Assembly (NCBI GenBank): GCA_025361705.1
Contig: JANYJW010000012.1
Location: 18,558-82,557, forward strand
DNA length: 64,000 nt
DNA from: Gemmatimonas sp.
GTDB lineage: Bacteria; Gemmatimonadota; Gemmatimonadetes; Gemmatimonadales; Gemmatimonadaceae
Direction of reading: 5' to 3'
In this document: positions 1-8,744 of the stretch, one piece after another
Layout of the letters: each line of letters opens with the position of its first letter
Numbering within the stretch: the first letter of the stretch is position 1
Program-made: the position numbers and the translations under genes
The notes under the pieces: generated by a model
Told to the model about the DNA's origin: nothing
The model's input: only the letters and a program-made list of their open reading frames with translations
Databases searched by the model: none

Positions 1-1475
1 GGTCGCGCGAGACGTACCGCATTCACGACGTCGATCCAAGCGTCGATCCGCCGCTCGACGTCGCGCTCAATTTCTATCCTTCAGAGGCGCGCCCCATGAT
101 GGAGGCGGCGTTGATTGGAGCCGTGGAGCGCGGCGTCCCGTTCGACCTCGAGTTGCCGTTTATCACGGCGTTGGGCCGCCGCATCTGGGTGCGCAGCCAG
201 TGCTCGCCCGTGTTGGACGGTGGCTCGGTGATCAAGCTGGTCGGGGCGTTCCATGACATCACGAAGCGCCGGGAATCGGACGAGTTGCAGCAGGCGCTGC
301 AGGAGCAGCTGACGCAGGCGCTGAAGATGGAGTCGGTGGGGTTGCTGGCCGGCGGCGTGGCGCACGACTTCAACAACATGCTGGGCGTCATCCTCGGCAA
401 TGCCGACCTCGCGCTGGAAGAAGTCGACGCCGCCAGTGCAGCCCACGCCGGGCTTCTGGAAATCCAGCAGGCTGCGGTGCGATCGGCCGTGTTGACGCGT
501 CAGCTCCTCGCCTTTGCCCGCAAGCAGGACGTACGACCGCGCCTGGTGGACCTGAATGACACGGTCGAAAATGCGCTCAAGATGATGCAGCGCCTCATTG
601 GCGAGAACATCGAGCTGCAGTGGCAACCGGCCGCCGCGTTGTGGCCCGTCTCCGTGGATCCCGCGCAGTTGGACCAGATTCTCACCAACCTCTGCGTCAA
701 CGCGCGCGCCGCCATTGCCGATGTCGGCTCACTCACCGTGGGCACGGGCAACTGCGTCCTGACCGCCGCCGACTGCGCGAACGACATGGAGGCCGCGCCA
801 GGGGAGTATGTGCGCCTGTCGGTGGCCGACACCGGGCACGGCATGTCGGCCCAGACGATGTCGCACATTTTCGAGCCCTTCTTCACGACCAAGAGCATTG
901 GCCAGGGCACCGGGCTTGGCCTCTCGATGGTCTACGGCGCCGTGCGGCAGAATCGCGGCTTCATACGGGTGACGAGCGAACTCGCCGTCGGGTCGACCTT
1001 TGAGATCTTCCTGCCGCGGCATGTGGCGATGGAAAGCGGGGACGTGTCGGCGCGCCACGCGAGCGTGGCGTGCGCCGTGCGCCGCGGCGAGGAGACGATT
1101 CTGCTGGTTGAAGACGAGCCCGGAGTCCTGCGGCTCACCGCACGGCTGCTCGCCCTGCAAGGCTACACCGTGCTCAGCGCGGGCACCCCGGGCGATGCAC
1201 TGCGCCTGGCCAAGGAGCACGCGGGGGACATCCACCTGGTCCTCACCGACGTGGTGATGCCGGAGATGAACGGCCGCGTCCTGGCCGATACGCTGCTCGG
1301 GCTCTATCCCTACCTGAAGCGGCTCTACATGTCGGGGCACACCGCCGAAATCACGGCGCAGCACGGAGTGCCCGTCGACGCCAGCACCCCGTTGATTGAG
1401 AAGCCGTTCACGGCGGCAGCGCTCGCGGCGGCGGTGCGGCAGACGCTGGACGGGGGAATATCATTCCCCCCATGA
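1..1475 (+). CDS. Hybrid sensor histidine kinase with PAS and receiver domains (5' end outside window)
   Basis: The frame is open to the left edge (first full codon at base 3), so the true start lies outside the window. The visible part begins in a PAS/PAC sensory domain ending in an HDITKR-type motif at about residues 75-85. A HisKA dimerisation domain follows with the phospho-acceptor His near visible residue 121 in GGVAHDFNN. Then come an N box (NLCVNARAA), glycine boxes (DTGHGM, GTGLGLS) and a C-terminal receiver domain whose acceptor Asp is near residue 416 in LTDVVMPEMNG. It should phosphorylate itself and pass phosphate to its own receiver; no DNA-binding output domain is attached. It closely resembles the kinase at 6056-8713 in all kinase motifs, which suggests duplication. 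The signal sensed is unknown. Confidence 0.9.
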   Translation, partial: SRETYRIHDVDPSVDPPLDVALNFYPSEARPMMEAALIGAVERGVPFDLELPFITALGRRIWVRSQCSPVLDGGSVIKLVGAFHDITKRRESDELQQALQEQLTQALKMESVGLLAGGVAHDFNNMLGVILGNADLALEEVDAASAAHAGLLEIQQAAVRSAVLTRQLLAFARKQDVRPRLVDLNDTVENALKMMQRLIGENIELQWQPAAALWPVSVDPAQLDQILTNLCVNARAAIADVGSLTVGTGNCVLTAADCANDMEAAPGEYVRLSVADTGHGMSAQTMSHIFEPFFTTKSIGQGTGLGLSMVYGAVRQNRGFIRVTSELAVGSTFEIFLPRHVAMESGDVSARHASVACAVRRGEETILLVEDEPGVLRLTARLLALQGYTVLSAGTPGDALRLAKEHAGDIHLVLTDVVMPEMNGRVLADTLLGLYPYLKRLYMSGHTAEITAQHGVPVDASTPLIEKPFTAAALAAAVRQTLDGGISFPP

Positions 1476-2392
1476 CTTCACACGCGAACCCCGGGCAATT
1501 GCCGGCGCTGGGCGCCGAGGCGCTGGAGCAATTCCAGCGGCTGCAGGACGAGGCCACATAGGAAGTTCTCGCGCTTCATCTCGAGTTCCTTCGTCCGGTG
1601 CTCGAGGTCGGCCTGCTGCAGTCGAGGATCGCATGGACGCGCCGAACGGCGCTGTCGTGGCCGGCGCGTTGCGCACCGTCCGGTTGCCGTGCCTGGCAGC
1701 GAAGGGGGCCCCCAAGGTACCCGTGGTGCAATCGCCGGCACGCGCGCCGTGGGCCGACGCGGCGCTGCTGGAAGAGGCACTGCTCGCCGGCCACCATCAC
1801 GTCGCATTGGCGCTGGTGCACCGCCGCATGGATATCGGCACGCCGCTGGGTGGCATCGAACTGCACCTGATGCAACCCGCGCTCTACCGATTCGGCGCGC
1901 GGCGCGGCGTACCAGCATGTGCGCGCGGTGCTGCGCATCACGCCGGTGGCGCTTGGCGGCAATCCGCAGGGTGCCGTGGCCTTCTATCTCGAGCAGGCGC
2001 TGGCGGGGAGTGAAGGCGCCCCGTACCGGCAGCGCGTCATCGTGCTGCAGCGCACGGACGGCGCGATCATCAATGCCTTGTATCGGCTGCGGACCCCGCA
2101 AGCCTTCATCGGGTTTGCCGGGCGCGCGCCGCTCACGGTGGCGGATCTCGAGCGCGACCCGGGATGCGACGCCTCGTGGACGGTGCGCGCCGATTCGGTG
2201 GCGCGAGGTTCGGCGGGCACTGCGGGGCGATGCGCCAGCACCCTGCGCGGGGCGACGCACGTCGTCTCGGAGTTTGCCTTGACGGCCGATTCGTTTACGA
2301 CGCTTGACCAGGGGCTGGACGACGCCGGCAGCGTGCGGTGGGGTCCGCCGGCGGGGGAAATCGGCCACGTGTTCGTGAAGCGCAGGCCGTAG
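1472..2392 (+). pseudogene. Disrupted gene, C-terminal half CpeT/CpcT-like
   Basis: An ATG at 1472 overlaps the stop of the kinase and opens a 29-codon frame that ends in TAG at 1559-1561. The same frame continues open beyond the TAG. Coding character (G/C at third positions, sensible composition) then moves to another frame at about 1633-1895 and returns to the original frame from about 1900 to the stop at 2392. The last segment reads like the CpeT/CpcT family (chromophore-lyase-like, known mainly from cyanobacteria but also found in other phyla). It shows a FYLEQAL segment, a PYRQRV motif, a GC before a Trp, a later Cys-Ser-Thr, and a final GPPAGEIGHVFVK block. At least one nonsense change and two compensating frameshifts are needed to join the parts. 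Decay and sequencing error are both possible. The family assignment rests on motif recall only. Confidence 0.45.
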
Positions 2393-2400
2393 ACGCCTGC

Positions 2401-2450
2401 GGCGCCGCACGCCGCGGCACGCCGCGGCACGCCGCCGCACGCCGCCGCAC
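2401..2450. repeat. 10-bp GC-rich tandem repeat
   Basis: Five near-identical 10-bp units of the form GCCGCGGCAC or GCCGCCGCAC lie between the end of the CpcT-like pseudogene and the stop of the secreted protein gene on the other strand. The repeat is non-coding as far as can be seen and could fold into GC-rich hairpins between the two convergent genes. Confidence 0.75.
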
Positions 2451-2461
2451 GGCGCACCGTG

Positions 2462-2836
2462 CTACGGCTTTGCGCGCTCGGCGGTGAACGCCTCAGTCAC
2501 GCCGCCCGAGAGGTCGATGGCGCCCTTCATGGCGTCGCCGGTCACGGTGGCAATGACGGTGAGCGCGATGGCGTTGCCGCCGTAGTCGATGGTGTAGGAG
2601 AAGGTCACTTCATTGCCCTTCACGCTGCCTTTCAGCGGCACGTCGCCGGTGGCGCGCTTTACGGTGCCGCTGAGCGAGTCGCCCGTCTGGACGAAGACGA
2701 CCTTGAACGCCCGGGGTCCGCCCGGCGTGTTCATGGTTGCGTTCCATTCTCCGGCCACCTGTGCGGCGCCCTGGGCAGAGGCAGTGGGAGCGGCGGCGAA
2801 CGCGGCCACGACGAGGGCAAGGAACAGGGTGCGCAT
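2462..2836 (-). CDS. Small secreted protein of unknown function
   Basis: This encodes 124 residues. The start chosen is the ATG at 2836, because it is preceded by a GGAG Shine-Dalgarno and begins a clean Sec signal (positive n-region MR, hydrophobic stretch, cleavage near ASAQG at about residue 23). The longer upstream frame lacks these. The mature part contains VAGEWNATMNTPGG and FTYTIDYGGNAI-like beta-rich segments. These resemble the small beta-barrel domains found in many exported proteins of soil bacteria that hold a gained-weight or lipocalin-like fold. No catalytic motif is visible. Function is not known; a periplasmic location is the only firm inference. It lies convergent to the CpcT-like pseudogene and divergent from the M16 peptidase. 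Confidence 0.75.
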   Translation of the reverse strand: MRTLFLALVVAAFAAAPTASAQGAAQVAGEWNATMNTPGGPRAFKVVFVQTGDSLSGTVKRATGDVPLKGSVKGNEVTFSYTIDYGGNAIALTVIATVTGDAMKGAIDLSGGVTEAFTAERAKP

Positions 2837-3079
2837 GGGGTCTCCAGCTGAAGGGCGGCAGCGTGTGCATGGGGGCGCACGCCGCAATCTACGCAGGACA
2901 ACGGGCTGATGTACGCGGCGCGCCGCTCCGCCGTTGGCCCACCTTTCCTTGGCCTCCGGGGCACCACAGTTTCATTGGATGCGCACGCCGCTCCGGCGGC
3001 CCGTGCGCGACCTGCCGGCCCGCCCCCCGGACCACGACACATCTCGCCAGTTTCACGACTGGCCTCTCGGGGAGAGCCC

Positions 3080-5941
3080 ATGAAGCACCGCCTGCTCAGC
3101 GTCCTCACGCTCGTCTTTGCGTTCGTGCTCACCGGGTTCGCCGGTGGCGCCAAGGACTTCAGGATCCCGTACGAAAAGTACGTACTGCCCAACGGCCTCA
3201 ACGTCATCCTGCACGTCGACAAGTCGAACCCCATCACCACCGTCTACCTCGTGTACCACGTGGGGTCGGGGCGCGAGGAAAAGGGACGCACGGGCTTTGC
3301 GCACCTCTTTGAGCACCTGCGCTTCAACGAGTCGCAGGACATTCCGCAGGGGATGTGGTTCAAGAAGCTGCAGACGGCGGGCGCGACCAACGTCAACGGC
3401 TCCACCAACACCGACCGCACCAACTACTACGAGGTGGTGCCCAAGAACGCGCTCGAGATGGCGCTGTGGATGGAGTCGGACCGCATGGGGTGGCTGCTGC
3501 CCAAGTTCACGCCGCAGACCTTCATCACCCAGCAGAACGTGGTGCAGAACGAGAAACGCCAGGGCGAGAACGCGGCGTATTCGCAGACGTCGTACATCAA
3601 CGACAAGCTGATGTTCCCCGAGTCGCATCCGTACAACTGGCAGGTCATCGGCTCGCTGGACGATCTGGCGAACGCGACCATCCAGGACGCGGTGAACTTC
3701 CACGACAAGTATTACGGCCCGAGCAACGCGACCCTGGTGGTGTCGGGCGACATCGAGCCGGCCGCCACGAAGAAGCTCATCGACAAGTATTTCGCCGAGA
3801 TCAAGTCGTCGCCCAAGCCGGCCCCGCTCGCCAAGCAGCCGGTGACGCTCCGGGAGACGGTGCGCGCGTCATACGAAGACCGCCTCGCCAACGCGCCGAT
3901 GCTCACGATGACCTTTCCGACGGTCGAGGAGTACAGCAAGGACGCGTACGCGCTGCAGTTCCTGGCGCGCATCGTCGCCGGCAGCAAGAAGTCGCCGCTG
4001 TACAAGGTGCTGGTGGAGGAACGCAAGCTCGCGCCGGCTGGCGGTGGTGGCGGTGGCGGCCGCGGCGGGTTCGGTGGCGGCGGCTCGGTGTCGGCCAACC
4101 AGCGTAGCCGCGAAGTCGCCGGCGCGTTCCAGGTGACGGTGCGTCCGTTCCCGAACGTGAAGCTGGGCGACGTCGAGAGTGCGCTCATGGAAGGCTTCGC
4201 CCGCTTCGAGAAAGAGGGCTTCTCGGTGCAGGACGTCGAGCGGCAGAAGGCGGGGCTGGAGTACCGCTTCTACTCGCAGATCGGGTCCATCTTTGGCAAG
4301 GCGACGCAGCTCGGCAACTACAACGCCATGAAGGGCACGCCGGACTACATGGCCACCGACCTGCAGAACACGATGAACGTCACCAAGGACGATGTGCTGC
4401 GAGTGTACGACACGTACATCAAGGGCCACGCGTTCGTCCTGCTGAGCACGGTGCCGGCCGGCAAGCTCGACCAGGCAGCCCCCAACTCGAAGCCGTTCAT
4501 CGTACCCGAGGAGTCGGCGGACAAGCAGGGCACCAAGCGCGATGTCGGCACCTACACGCCGGCACCGATTCCCTCAAAGATCGACCGCTCCAGGGAGCCG
4601 GCCAAGGGACCCGAGCCGGTCGTGCCCGTGCCGTCCATCTGGACGGCGAAGACGGCGAACGGCATTCCGATGTTCGGCATCACCAAGTCGGCGCTGCCCA
4701 TCGTCGAGTTCTCCATCACGCTCAAGGGCGGCATGTTGCTCGACCCGGCCGGCAAGGTGGGCACGGGCTCCATGATGGCGCGCCTGATGAACGAGGGCAC
4801 GGCCACGCGCACGGCGGTGGAGCTGCGCGAGGCCATTGAGGACCTGGGCGCGAACGTCAGCATTTCGGGCGGCGACGAATCGATCACCGTGAGCGGCAGC
4901 TGCCTGGCGGGCAAGCTCAACGACGTCTTTGCCATTGCGCGTGAGATGATGTTCGAACCGCGCTGGGATGCCAGGGAATTCGATGCGGCCAAGGGGCAGG
5001 TGATCGAGGGCGTGAAGCGCTCCGAGACGAACCTGACGACCATCGCCGCGAGCGTCTTTGACAAGCTGGTGTATGGCCCGGACAACATCCTGGCCAACGC
5101 ACCGGGCGGGACGGTCGCGTCGCTGCAGGCCATCACGCTCGACGATCTCAAGGCGTACTACGCGGCCAACTTCTCGCCGTCGGTGGCGAAAATCACCGTG
5201 CTCGGCGATGTCTCCAAGGACGCGGCGGTGAAGCTCTTTGCCGGGCTCTCCGCCTGGAAGTCCGTGCCGGTGATGATGCCCGCCGTGACGGTGACGCACG
5301 CCGCCGCACCAGGCGTCTATTTCATCGATGCGCCCCGCGCCAAGCAGAGCACGTTCGTTGTCGGGCACCTCAGCCTCGCGGCCACCGACCCGGACTACTA
5401 CAAGACCATCGTGATGAACCACAAGCTGGGCGGCGACTTCGCGAGCGTCTTCAACATGATCCTGCGCGAGGAGAAGTCGTTCACCTACGGCGCGCGCTCG
5501 GCGTTCAGCGGCAGCGCGTATCCAGGCGCCTTCCGCATGACCACGCAGGTGCAGAGCAACGCGACGTTCGAGACGGCCAAGATCGTCAAGGACGAGATTG
5601 CCAAGTACCGCACGGGCGTCACGGCCGAGGATCTGGAGAACGTCAAGAACACCCTGCTCAAGGCCAACGCCGGCCGGTTCGAGACGCTGCAGCAGCTGGG
5701 CGGGATGCTGAGCCCCATCGTGGCCTATGGCTACCCGTTCGACTATGTGCACCAGCGCGAGCTGGCCGTGCGCACCATGACGCTCGCCCAGCACACCGCG
5801 CTGGCGCAGAAGTACCTGCACCCCGAGCGCCTGGTGTTCGTGATCGTGGGCGACAAGGCAACGCAGTTCGACCAATTGAAGGCGTTGGGCCTGGGGGATC
5901 CGATACTCCTGGATAAGGACGGGAAGCCGGTGGCCAAGTAG
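3080..5941 (+). CDS. M16 family zinc peptidase, secreted, double-domain
   Basis: This encodes 953 residues. The ATG at 3080 was chosen over the upstream open frame because it follows GGAGAG and starts a signal peptide (MKHRLLSVLTLVFAFVLTGF). Residues 75-79 form the inverted zinc motif HLFEH (H75, E78, H79). The third ligand is Glu158 in NVVQNEKR. The N-terminal half is therefore a full pitrilysin-type catalytic unit. The second half (from about residue 515) repeats the fold without the zinc motif, as is normal for one-chain M16 enzymes. The likely role is degradation of peptides in the periplasm. An unusual glycine-rich stretch (about residues 322-336) sits inside the first half. A strong hairpin follows the gene. 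Confidence 0.93.
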   Translation: MKHRLLSVLTLVFAFVLTGFAGGAKDFRIPYEKYVLPNGLNVILHVDKSNPITTVYLVYHVGSGREEKGRTGFAHLFEHLRFNESQDIPQGMWFKKLQTAGATNVNGSTNTDRTNYYEVVPKNALEMALWMESDRMGWLLPKFTPQTFITQQNVVQNEKRQGENAAYSQTSYINDKLMFPESHPYNWQVIGSLDDLANATIQDAVNFHDKYYGPSNATLVVSGDIEPAATKKLIDKYFAEIKSSPKPAPLAKQPVTLRETVRASYEDRLANAPMLTMTFPTVEEYSKDAYALQFLARIVAGSKKSPLYKVLVEERKLAPAGGGGGGGRGGFGGGGSVSANQRSREVAGAFQVTVRPFPNVKLGDVESALMEGFARFEKEGFSVQDVERQKAGLEYRFYSQIGSIFGKATQLGNYNAMKGTPDYMATDLQNTMNVTKDDVLRVYDTYIKGHAFVLLSTVPAGKLDQAAPNSKPFIVPEESADKQGTKRDVGTYTPAPIPSKIDRSREPAKGPEPVVPVPSIWTAKTANGIPMFGITKSALPIVEFSITLKGGMLLDPAGKVGTGSMMARLMNEGTATRTAVELREAIEDLGANVSISGGDESITVSGSCLAGKLNDVFAIAREMMFEPRWDAREFDAAKGQVIEGVKRSETNLTTIAASVFDKLVYGPDNILANAPGGTVASLQAITLDDLKAYYAANFSPSVAKITVLGDVSKDAAVKLFAGLSAWKSVPVMMPAVTVTHAAAPGVYFIDAPRAKQSTFVVGHLSLAATDPDYYKTIVMNHKLGGDFASVFNMILREEKSFTYGARSAFSGSAYPGAFRMTTQVQSNATFETAKIVKDEIAKYRTGVTAEDLENVKNTLLKANAGRFETLQQLGGMLSPIVAYGYPFDYVHQRELAVRTMTLAQHTALAQKYLHPERLVFVIVGDKATQFDQLKALGLGDPILLDKDGKPVAK

Positions 5942-5965
5942 CGCCGGCCGCCGTGGCGGCCGCAC

Positions 5966-5997
5966 CGTCGCCTGAGTCCAATGGGGCTCAGGCGACG
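5966..5997 (+). terminator. Hairpin after M16 peptidase gene
   Basis: The arms CGTCGCCTGAG (5966-5976) and CTCAGGCGACG (5987-5997) are perfectly complementary. Three more pairs, including one G-U, extend the stem inward to an AATG loop, giving a 14-pair stem. There is no long T run, which is common in very GC-rich genomes. The position 25 bases after the stop supports a terminator. Confidence 0.65.
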
Positions 5998-6055
5998 TCC
6001 CCTATCCGTGACCATGTTACCAGGCAATGTTCCCTGACGTGATTTCCACTCCAAC

Positions 6056-8713
6056 GTGAGCAGCACTCGCATGCCGTCCCAGGCGTCTGTCGCGCGCCTG
6101 TTGCTGACGTTGGGCGCTGCCATATTCGCCGCCGACGCGCTGGAGTCGTGGCTGTTGGCGCAGTGGCCCTCCTTGCGCGGGGGCCTCGGCATCGTGCTCG
6201 ACGCCGCGCTGCTGGTGGTGGTGCTCGCCCCACTGCTGTACCTGATGGTCCTGCGCCCGCTGGGGGCCTACGCCGGCCGCGTCGCGCAGGTCGCGGCGGA
6301 TCTCGAGGAGAGCGAGTACTTCTTCCGCGAATCGCAGCGCGTGGCCCATCTCGGGTCGTATCGCACCGACTTCGTTGCCAACCGCTGGCACTCGTCGGAG
6401 GTGCTGGATGAGATCTTCGGCATCGACACCAGCTTCGAGCGCTCGTATCAAGGATGGCTCGACCTCGTCCATCCCGACGACCGGGCGACGATGGGGCAGG
6501 GCCGGCAGGACGCGGTACGGACCAACCAGCGCACGTTTGACCGCGTGTACCGCATCGTGCGCAAGGCCGATGGCACCGTGCGCTGGGTGCACGAACTCGC
6601 GTCGCTGGCGTTCGACCCGGCGGGGTTGCCCATCGCGCTCATTGGCACCATCCAGGACATCACGGAGCGCCGGCGCGCGGAACTCGAGCGCGAGGTGATG
6701 CACGAAATTGCACAGAGCGTGGCAACCTCCGCCAACCTCGACGAACTGCTGGAGATGATGCATCACTCACTGCAGCGCGTGCTGCAGGCGGACAACTGCT
6801 TCGTGGCGCTGCACGACCCCAGGACGGCGCTGTTCACCTTCCCGTACTACAAGGACCAGTTCGACACGACGCCCGGAACGGACGGCATGGCGAATAGCTG
6901 CACGGCGTACGTCTTTCGCCACGGGGAACCGACCCTGATCACGCCGGACGTCTTCCGGCAGCTTCAGCAGTCGGGCGAAGTCGCGCTCATCGGCTCCCCA
7001 TCGCCGTCATGGATGGGCGTGCCGTTGCGCACGCCCTCGGGCATGATCGGCGTGCTCGTGGTGCAGCAGTACGACCAGGGCATTGTCTACGACAACGGCG
7101 ACCTGCAGTTCCTGGCGTCAGTGGGCAACCAAATGGCCTTGGTGATCGAGCGCCGGCTGGCCGAGGCCGCGTTGCGCGACAGCGAGGCCGAGTTGAACGT
7201 GATACTCGAGTCCACGGCGGACGGGCTGCTGGCCGTCGACAGCCAGGGCAAGGTGTTGCGAACCAACAGGCGGTTTGCCGAGTTGTGGCGGATTCCGCCC
7301 GCGATCATCGAGTCGCGGGACGACGACCGGCTGCTGCAGCATGTGCTTGGCGAACTGGCCGACCCCGGGGAGTTCCTGGCCAAGGTCAAGGCGTTGTACG
7401 GTACGACGGCAGAGGCAAGCGACACCGTGCGCTTCGTTGACGGGCGTGTGTTCGAGCGATATACCGCGCCGATCATCAAGGGGGGCGTCAACGTGGGCCG
7501 CGTGTGGTCGTTCCGCGACATCACGGTGCGTGAGCGGGCCGTCGAGGAGAAGTCATTGCTCGAGGACCGGCTGCATCACGCGCAAAAGCTCGAATCGGTG
7601 GGCCGCCTGGCGGGCGGCATCGCCCACGACTTCAACAACATGCTCGGGGCAATCCTGGTGACGGCCGAACTCGCCATGGATCAGGTCGACGCGGCGCATC
7701 CGCTGCACGCCGACCTCCTCGAAATCCGCCGGGCGGCGCAGCGCTCTGCCGATCTCACGCGGCAGCTGCTGGCTTACGCGCGCCGGCAGACCGTTGCCCC
7801 TGAGGTGCTGGACCTCAACGACACCATGCAGCGGCTGCTGTCCATGCTGCAGCGGCTGATCGGCGAGGACATCACCGTCGTCTGGGAGCCGGCGACGAAC
7901 CTCTGGCCGGTGTCGATGGATCCGTCGCAGCTCGCGAACATCCTGACCAACCTGTGCGTCAACGCGCGGCACGCCATTGCCGACGTGGGCACCATTGCGC
8001 TGGCGACGAACAACTGCCACATCAACGCGGCGTTCTGCGCGGGGCACCCCGACGCCGTCCCCGGCGCATATGTGCGGCTCACCGTGCGTGACACCGGACA
8101 CGGCATGGACGAGGCGACGATGGCCCTCGTGTTCGAGCCGTTCTTCACCACCAAGGGCGTCGGCGAAGGCACCGGCCTCGGGCTGGCATCGGTCTACGGC
8201 GCGGTGCGGCAGAACGACGGGTTCCTGACGGTGTCCAGCGTGGTGGGCCAGGGCACGGTGTTCGAGATCTACCTGCCACGGCAACAGGAAGCGACCCCGC
8301 GCGCGCGGATGTCAGGGGCGGTCACCGCGGTTGGCGTCGATGGACATGAGACCATCCTCGTCGTCGAGGACGAGCCGTCCATTCTCCGGCTCTCGACGCG
8401 GGTGCTCGAGGCGCGGGGCTACACCGTGCTTGCCGCGGGCACGCCGGGCGACGCCATCCGCCTGGCCACCGAGTTTCCGGGCGAGATCCAGCTGCTGCTG
8501 ACCGATGTCGTGATGCCGGAAATGAACGGGCGCGATCTCGCGAGGATGCTGCTGTCGTTCCGACCGCAGATCAAGCAGCTGTTCATGTCGGGGCACACGG
8601 CCGATGTCATTGCGCATCGTGGCATGTTGGACCCCGGTGTGTCGTTCATTGAAAAGCCGTTCTCGACCGACGCCTTCGTGGCCAAGGTGCAGGAAGTGCT
8701 GAATGGAGAGTAG
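6056..8713 (+). CDS. Membrane hybrid histidine kinase with PAS, GAF, PAS and receiver domains
   Basis: This encodes 885 residues from the GTG at 6056; the ATG at 6071 is an equally possible start and neither has a clear Shine-Dalgarno. Two hydrophobic segments at about residues 13-32 and 44-66 anchor the protein in the membrane. A PAS/PAC domain follows (about 90-205, ending ITERR), then a GAF domain (about 215-365) and a second PAS (about 375-490). The HisKA domain has its His near residue 524 in GGIAHDFNN, and the ATPase domain carries NLCVNARHA, DTGHGMD and GTGLGL. The receiver Asp is near residue 817 in LTDVVMPEMNG. It acts in signal transduction at the inner membrane. No partner response regulator with an output domain is nearby. 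Its kinase core is a paralogue of the gene at the left edge of the window. Confidence 0.93.
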   Translation: MSSTRMPSQASVARLLLTLGAAIFAADALESWLLAQWPSLRGGLGIVLDAALLVVVLAPLLYLMVLRPLGAYAGRVAQVAADLEESEYFFRESQRVAHLGSYRTDFVANRWHSSEVLDEIFGIDTSFERSYQGWLDLVHPDDRATMGQGRQDAVRTNQRTFDRVYRIVRKADGTVRWVHELASLAFDPAGLPIALIGTIQDITERRRAELEREVMHEIAQSVATSANLDELLEMMHHSLQRVLQADNCFVALHDPRTALFTFPYYKDQFDTTPGTDGMANSCTAYVFRHGEPTLITPDVFRQLQQSGEVALIGSPSPSWMGVPLRTPSGMIGVLVVQQYDQGIVYDNGDLQFLASVGNQMALVIERRLAEAALRDSEAELNVILESTADGLLAVDSQGKVLRTNRRFAELWRIPPAIIESRDDDRLLQHVLGELADPGEFLAKVKALYGTTAEASDTVRFVDGRVFERYTAPIIKGGVNVGRVWSFRDITVRERAVEEKSLLEDRLHHAQKLESVGRLAGGIAHDFNNMLGAILVTAELAMDQVDAAHPLHADLLEIRRAAQRSADLTRQLLAYARRQTVAPEVLDLNDTMQRLLSMLQRLIGEDITVVWEPATNLWPVSMDPSQLANILTNLCVNARHAIADVGTIALATNNCHINAAFCAGHPDAVPGAYVRLTVRDTGHGMDEATMALVFEPFFTTKGVGEGTGLGLASVYGAVRQNDGFLTVSSVVGQGTVFEIYLPRQQEATPRARMSGAVTAVGVDGHETILVVEDEPSILRLSTRVLEARGYTVLAAGTPGDAIRLATEFPGEIQLLLTDVVMPEMNGRDLARMLLSFRPQIKQLFMSGHTADVIAHRGMLDPGVSFIEKPFSTDAFVAKVQEVLNGE

Positions 8714-8744
8714 GTCCGGTCCAACACCACACGGAGTGCATCCC

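Noticed and set aside
4574..5965. A 463-codon open frame opposite the M16 peptidase gene.
   Set aside because: The composition is typical of an antisense shadow, with no start context and no motif.
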